NCBI GenBank assembly: GCA_964645935.1
Contig: CAZYAK010000074.1
Span: 1-6,844 of the forward strand
DNA from: CAZYAK01 sp964645935
Lineage (GTDB): Bacteria; Patescibacteriota; Gracilibacteria; Peribacterales; Peribacteraceae
Direction: 5' to 3'
Length of the DNA: 6,844 nucleotides
The position numbers and the translations under genes were made by a program. Every line of letters starts with the position of its first letter. Within the stretch, counting starts at the first letter, position 1. Shown piece by piece: positions 4,197 through 6,844 of the stretch. Below the pieces are notes generated by a model, which ran no database searches, was not told the DNA's origin, and saw only the letters and a program-made list of their open reading frames with translations.

Positions 4197-4928
4197 ATGG
4201 ACCTGCCGAAGAAGCCGAAGGCCCGCACGCTGCCTCCCAACGGGGAGGGGTGGAGCAATGATGAGCTGTTCAGCCATGCCTTCCTGCAGCTACGGACGCT
4301 ACGGAAGGAGATGGAGAACCGCCGGAGCCGGGACCGGGCATCGGTGGCGTTGACGGATGCGTTCCTCGCCATCCAGGCGCTGGGGCACCGGCTGGCCACG
4401 GTGGGGCCGGAGTTCGACGCGCGATCACCCGCGGCGGTCGAGGACGAGGAAGAGGAGCGCACGATCCCGCTGGCGGACGTGATGGCCTCGCCACCGACCC
4501 ACGAGGAAGAAGCCATCGCGGCGGAGATGCATCTTTCTGTCGCTGATCTGCGGGTGCGTTATTTTCGCGAGACGCTGGCCTTCATGGTTCAGGGCTGCAC
4601 ACAGGTGAGCGATGTGACACGGAAGGTGCTGGCCTTCGTCCGGCGCGTGCGGCCGGAGTATCTGAAGAAGTTCGGCATCAGCCAGGCGGACGTGGGCCGC
4701 AAGCTCGGGCAGCAACGGGCCACGGTCTCGGCGCGGGAAAAGCGTCTCGTCGAGCAGCCGCTCAAAGCCAACGGGACACGGGGCTACAAGATGGCCGGGG
4801 GGCAGAAGACGGAGACGCATGCCCGCAATTGCGCCCGTGCCCAGAAGGGGAATACGAACCGGCGGGACGGGGAGGCGCGGAAGAGAGGCATCCACGGCAT
4901 GGAGCCTGAGCCGGAGCCGCGGTCGTGA
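4197..4928 (+). CDS. Helix-turn-helix protein with acidic linker and basic C terminus (243 aa)
   Basis: ATG 4197 lies 5 nt after the previous stop; in-frame codons upstream to 4050 overlap that gene and give no recognisable sequence. Residues 21-72 are helical, with an Arg/Glu-rich stretch. Residues 79-91 are an acidic linker (D-E-E-E-E). Residues 105-157 are helical (L-R-V-R-Y-F-R-E-T-L-A-F-M, then V-T-R-K-V-L-A-F-V-R-R-V). Residues 160-185 contain a good HTH: G-I-S-Q-A-D-V-G-R-K-L-G-Q-Q-R-A-T-V-S-A-R-E-K-R. The last 55 residues are basic, with a Q-K-T-E-T-H-A-R-N-C-A-R-A-Q-K-G-N-T-N-R-R stretch suited to DNA contact. The family is not named. It could be a phage or plasmid regulator or replication initiator-like protein; no enzyme motif is seen. 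A hairpin overlaps its stop codon. Confidence 0.72.
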   Translation: MDLPKKPKARTLPPNGEGWSNDELFSHAFLQLRTLRKEMENRRSRDRASVALTDAFLAIQALGHRLATVGPEFDARSPAAVEDEEEERTIPLADVMASPPTHEEEAIAAEMHLSVADLRVRYFRETLAFMVQGCTQVSDVTRKVLAFVRRVRPEYLKKFGISQADVGRKLGQQRATVSAREKRLVEQPLKANGTRGYKMAGGQKTETHARNCARAQKGNTNRRDGEARKRGIHGMEPEPEPRS

Positions 4929-4964
4929 TGGGAAGCAGCCCCGATCACGGGTGAAAAGATTTTC
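4924..4964 (+). terminator. Hairpin at operon end; possible terminator or attenuator
   Basis: CGTGAT (4924-4929) pairs with ATCACG (4944-4949). GGG (4930-4932) extends the stem with CCC (4940-4942), leaving one bulged G and a 7-nt loop. A GAAAA-GA-TTTTC palindrome follows at 4953-4964. The T run is short and 10 nt from the stem, so this is not a canonical intrinsic terminator. It begins in the stop codon of the HTH gene and precedes the ParB-like gene by about 45 nt. It could instead be an operator. Confidence 0.35.
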
Positions 4965-4989
4965 AGCCAGACAGTCAGACAAACCAAAC

Positions 4990-5007
4990 CATCGAACAAC
5001 CAAAGCC
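4990..5007 (+). promoter_or_regulatory. SD-less A/C-rich translation leader, copy 2
   Basis: CATCGAACAACCAAAGCC directly abuts ATG 5008. It matches 16 of 18 bases of the leader before ATG 3943 at the same distance from the start, with no SD. It lies in an A/C-rich stretch (4964-5007) of the 79-nt gap. The short leader at 1674-1696 shares its TCGAACAAC core. Confidence 0.6.
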
Positions 5008-6844
5008 ATGAACACCCTCCGTCACATCAGCATCTTCGACCTGCAGCCCTGGGAGGGGCTGAACTCGCGCCACTATTTCGACGTGGAAAAGGGGCTGCAG
5101 CTCCGGTCAAGCATCCGCCTGCACGGCGTGCAGGAGACGCTCCTGGTGGCCGCGGTCGAAGGGAGTGAGGACCAATGGCAGATCATCGCCGGGGAACGCC
5201 GCTGGCGGGAGACGAACGCCTTGCTGGACGAGCTGAAGGAAGAGATCAAAGGCGCGACCACACCCGAGGAAGTGCAGCGGCTCAAGGCGCTGGCGGCAGA
5301 CCGCATGCAGATGCCCTGCGCCGTCATTCCGCCGGAGAAGGTGGCGGAGGCGCTGGAGCTGAACCTGGTGGAGAACCTGTGCCGGGCGGACATCACGCCA
5401 CTGGAGGAAGCACAGGGATACGAGCGGCTGCGCACCAGCGTCAATGCCGAGACCGGGCAGCCGCACACCATTGAAGAAGTGGCGCTCAAGGTGGGGCAGA
5501 AGCCGAGCTATGTGCATCGTCGGCTGAAGCTACGGCTGGCCCCGGCGTTCTTCTTGGATGCGGTGAATGCGGGGCAGGTCTCAGCCACCATTGCCGAGCT
5601 GGTGGGCCGCATCCCGGACGCGAAGGCGCGCAAGGAATGCGCGGAGCTGATTCTCAAGCCGCAAGACCCGGCCCCCGAGCAGGAAGTGCCTCTCAATGTG
5701 GAGCAGGCCAAGGCGCTCATCCGCTCCCATTACATGGTCTCGCTGAAGGATTGCGGATTCGACCCGACGAGTGAGGAGCTGGTCGCAGTCATGCAGGATG
5801 AGGCGGGCAACCGCATCGGCGGGGGAAGCTGTGCCGACTGCCCGATGCGCTCCGGCAACCTCTCCGAGCTGGAAGGGGACCTGGCGGAAGTGGTGCCGGG
5901 CAAGGGCGGCGGCACGGGCATCGACCCGAACCTCTGCACGAACCCTGGCTGCCATGAGCGGAAGCGCGATGCGAACTGGATGATCATCCGGCGCGCGGCG
6001 GAGGCCAAGGGGCAGAAGGTGATCGATGGCGACGCGGCGCGGAAGGTCTTCAGCGGCTACGAGGGCCGCGTGGCTTATGATTCGAAGTATGTGACCGTGG
6101 ACGCCAAGCCGACCTATGCGGAGGGCGCAGGCTACGGCACGCCAGCGGCCGACATGCCCTGGTCAAAACTCATCGCCGGGACGAAGGTGCCGGTGGTGAT
6201 GGCGAAGAATCCGCACACCGGGAAGATCGTCACCCTGGTCGAGATCAAGGTCGCAGCGGAGGCGGCGAAGAAGGCGAAGCCGGAGCTGTTTGAGCGCAAG
6301 GCTGAAGGCTCGGGGCCTGGGGCTTCAGGCAAGGGCAAGAGCAAGAGCAAGGTGCATGTGCCGAGCAAAGAAGAACTCGAGAGGCAGCGGAAGCTGGCCA
6401 TTGAGACGAAGGCGCGCGCGTTCATCATGGAGCTGGCGGTGCAGCGGCTCAAGGTGGTGAGGCCGGACGATGCGGACGTGAATGCGCTGCTGCTGGAGAT
6501 CCTGATCGACTCGTGGATGAGCTCCGGCGCTCCGGCGGCGCTGGGTGGGCTGCTCGATTTATCGGACGGTTACATTATCACGACCGAGTGGCAGAAGGCC
6601 ATCAGGGCAGAGCTGGCGAAGGAGAAGAAGGGCGATGCGGCAGCCGCGCGGCGTTGGCTGCAGACCATCGTGGTCGCCATGGCTTTCGAGGGCGTCGATT
6701 ACGGGCAGTCGGCGGTCACGTGCGAGCTGGTGTTGAAGACAGGCCAGGTGCTGGGGGTGGACGTGAAGAAGTGCTTTGACCAGGCGGAACAAGCGGAGCC
6801 AGGCATCGAGGCAAAAGGCCCAGAAGCCACCGAGGCAAAAGGCA
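5008..6844 (+). CDS. ParB-like DNA-binding protein with Cys-rich module and long C-terminal extension (3' end outside window)
   Basis: The frame is open from ATG 5008 to the window edge: at least 612 residues, about twice a chromosomal ParB. Residues 1-130 match the ParB N-terminal nucleotide-binding domain: H-G-V-Q-E-T-L-L-V at 39-47, G-E-R-R-W-R at 62-67 and E-N-L-C-R-A-D-I-T-P-L-E-E-A at 122-135, the motifs that bind CTP in ParB clamps. An HTH follows at 155-177 (T-I-E-E-V-A, then P-S-Y-V-H-R-R-L-K-L). C275, C278, C310 and C315, with H316, form a probable zinc site (C-x2-C ... C-x4-C-H), seen in some plasmid and phage ParB-like proteins. A G/K/S-rich linker at 434-448 leads to a helical domain, then an E-A-K-G-P-E-A-T repeat cut off by the window edge. 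No ParA gene is present. The likely role is binding element DNA for partition, replication or regulation. Confidence 0.88.
   Translation, partial: MNTLRHISIFDLQPWEGLNSRHYFDVEKGLQLRSSIRLHGVQETLLVAAVEGSEDQWQIIAGERRWRETNALLDELKEEIKGATTPEEVQRLKALAADRMQMPCAVIPPEKVAEALELNLVENLCRADITPLEEAQGYERLRTSVNAETGQPHTIEEVALKVGQKPSYVHRRLKLRLAPAFFLDAVNAGQVSATIAELVGRIPDAKARKECAELILKPQDPAPEQEVPLNVEQAKALIRSHYMVSLKDCGFDPTSEELVAVMQDEAGNRIGGGSCADCPMRSGNLSELEGDLAEVVPGKGGGTGIDPNLCTNPGCHERKRDANWMIIRRAAEAKGQKVIDGDAARKVFSGYEGRVAYDSKYVTVDAKPTYAEGAGYGTPAADMPWSKLIAGTKVPVVMAKNPHTGKIVTLVEIKVAAEAAKKAKPELFERKAEGSGPGASGKGKSKSKVHVPSKEELERQRKLAIETKARAFIMELAVQRLKVVRPDDADVNALLLEILIDSWMSSGAPAALGGLLDLSDGYIITTEWQKAIRAELAKEKKGDAAAARRWLQTIVVAMAFEGVDYGQSAVTCELVLKTGQVLGVDVKKCFDQAEQAEPGIEAKGPEATEAKG
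6807..6843 (+). repeat. 24-nt tandem repeat, running off the window
   Basis: CGAGGCAAAAGGC occurs at 6807-6819 and again at 6831-6843, period 24 nt, encoding E-A-K-G-P-E-A-T then E-A-K-G at the C-terminal end of the ParB-like protein. More copies may lie beyond the window. Confidence 0.75.

Overview
The window is about 95% coding, GC-rich DNA (roughly 65% GC over most of its length). Nearly everything is on the plus strand in one tightly packed series of small genes. It holds no ribosomal, tRNA, core metabolic or CRISPR sequence. The mix is an HNH nuclease remnant, two divergent ribbon-helix-helix (RHH) regulators, several small DNA-binding-type or unrecognised proteins, and a large ParB-like protein. 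This looks like the control or early region of a mobile element (prophage, plasmid or integrative element) rather than core chromosome. GGAAGGC heptamer arrays, encoding K-A-E-G-G-R-R forward and F-R-L-P-P-S-A in reverse, together with A/C-rich leaders lacking a Shine-Dalgarno (SD) sequence, recall Verrucomicrobia genomes. That host guess comes from memory and is an inference.

Layout. Positions 2-187 hold the C-terminal end of a phage-type HNH endonuclease, with visibly lower GC (about 51%) than the DNA after it. It converges on, and overlaps antisense, a minus-strand RHH protein (118-396). A 74-nt AT-rich divergent control region (397-470) separates this from a second, paralogous RHH gene (471-662). 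That gene opens a run of about eleven plus-strand genes ending at 4928. Seven junctions are 4-nt stop/start overlaps (GTGA or ATGA), at 659, 928, 1245, 2578, 2871, 3383 and 3709. The products are small (63-294 aa). Those with visible features are a membrane-anchored winged-helix-like protein (1697-2581), an excisionase-like HTH protein (2578-2874), a winged-helix protein (2871-3386), a coiled-coil protein (3943-4191) and an HTH protein (4197-4928). After a 79-nt gap with a hairpin, a long ParB-like gene starts at 5008 and runs off the window at 6844. It has a ParB/CTP-binding core, an HTH, a Cys-rich probable zinc module and a long C-terminal extension. No parA is visible.

Two translation-start styles alternate. 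Coupled genes use strong SD sequences, and three consecutive junctions share the identical 12-mer GGAGGTGGCAGC plus RTGA, so three unrelated proteins all end in EVAA. Genes preceded by a gap use A/C-rich leaders with no SD, two of which are near-identical 18-mers. Heptamer arrays sit at a gene start, a gene end and between two domains of one gene; in the last case, copy-number change would switch the frame.

As a working picture, the RHH pair may autoregulate the divergent promoters, and the long operon may express a set of small DNA-associated proteins together with the ParB-like protein. No gene here can be given a confident specific symbol.
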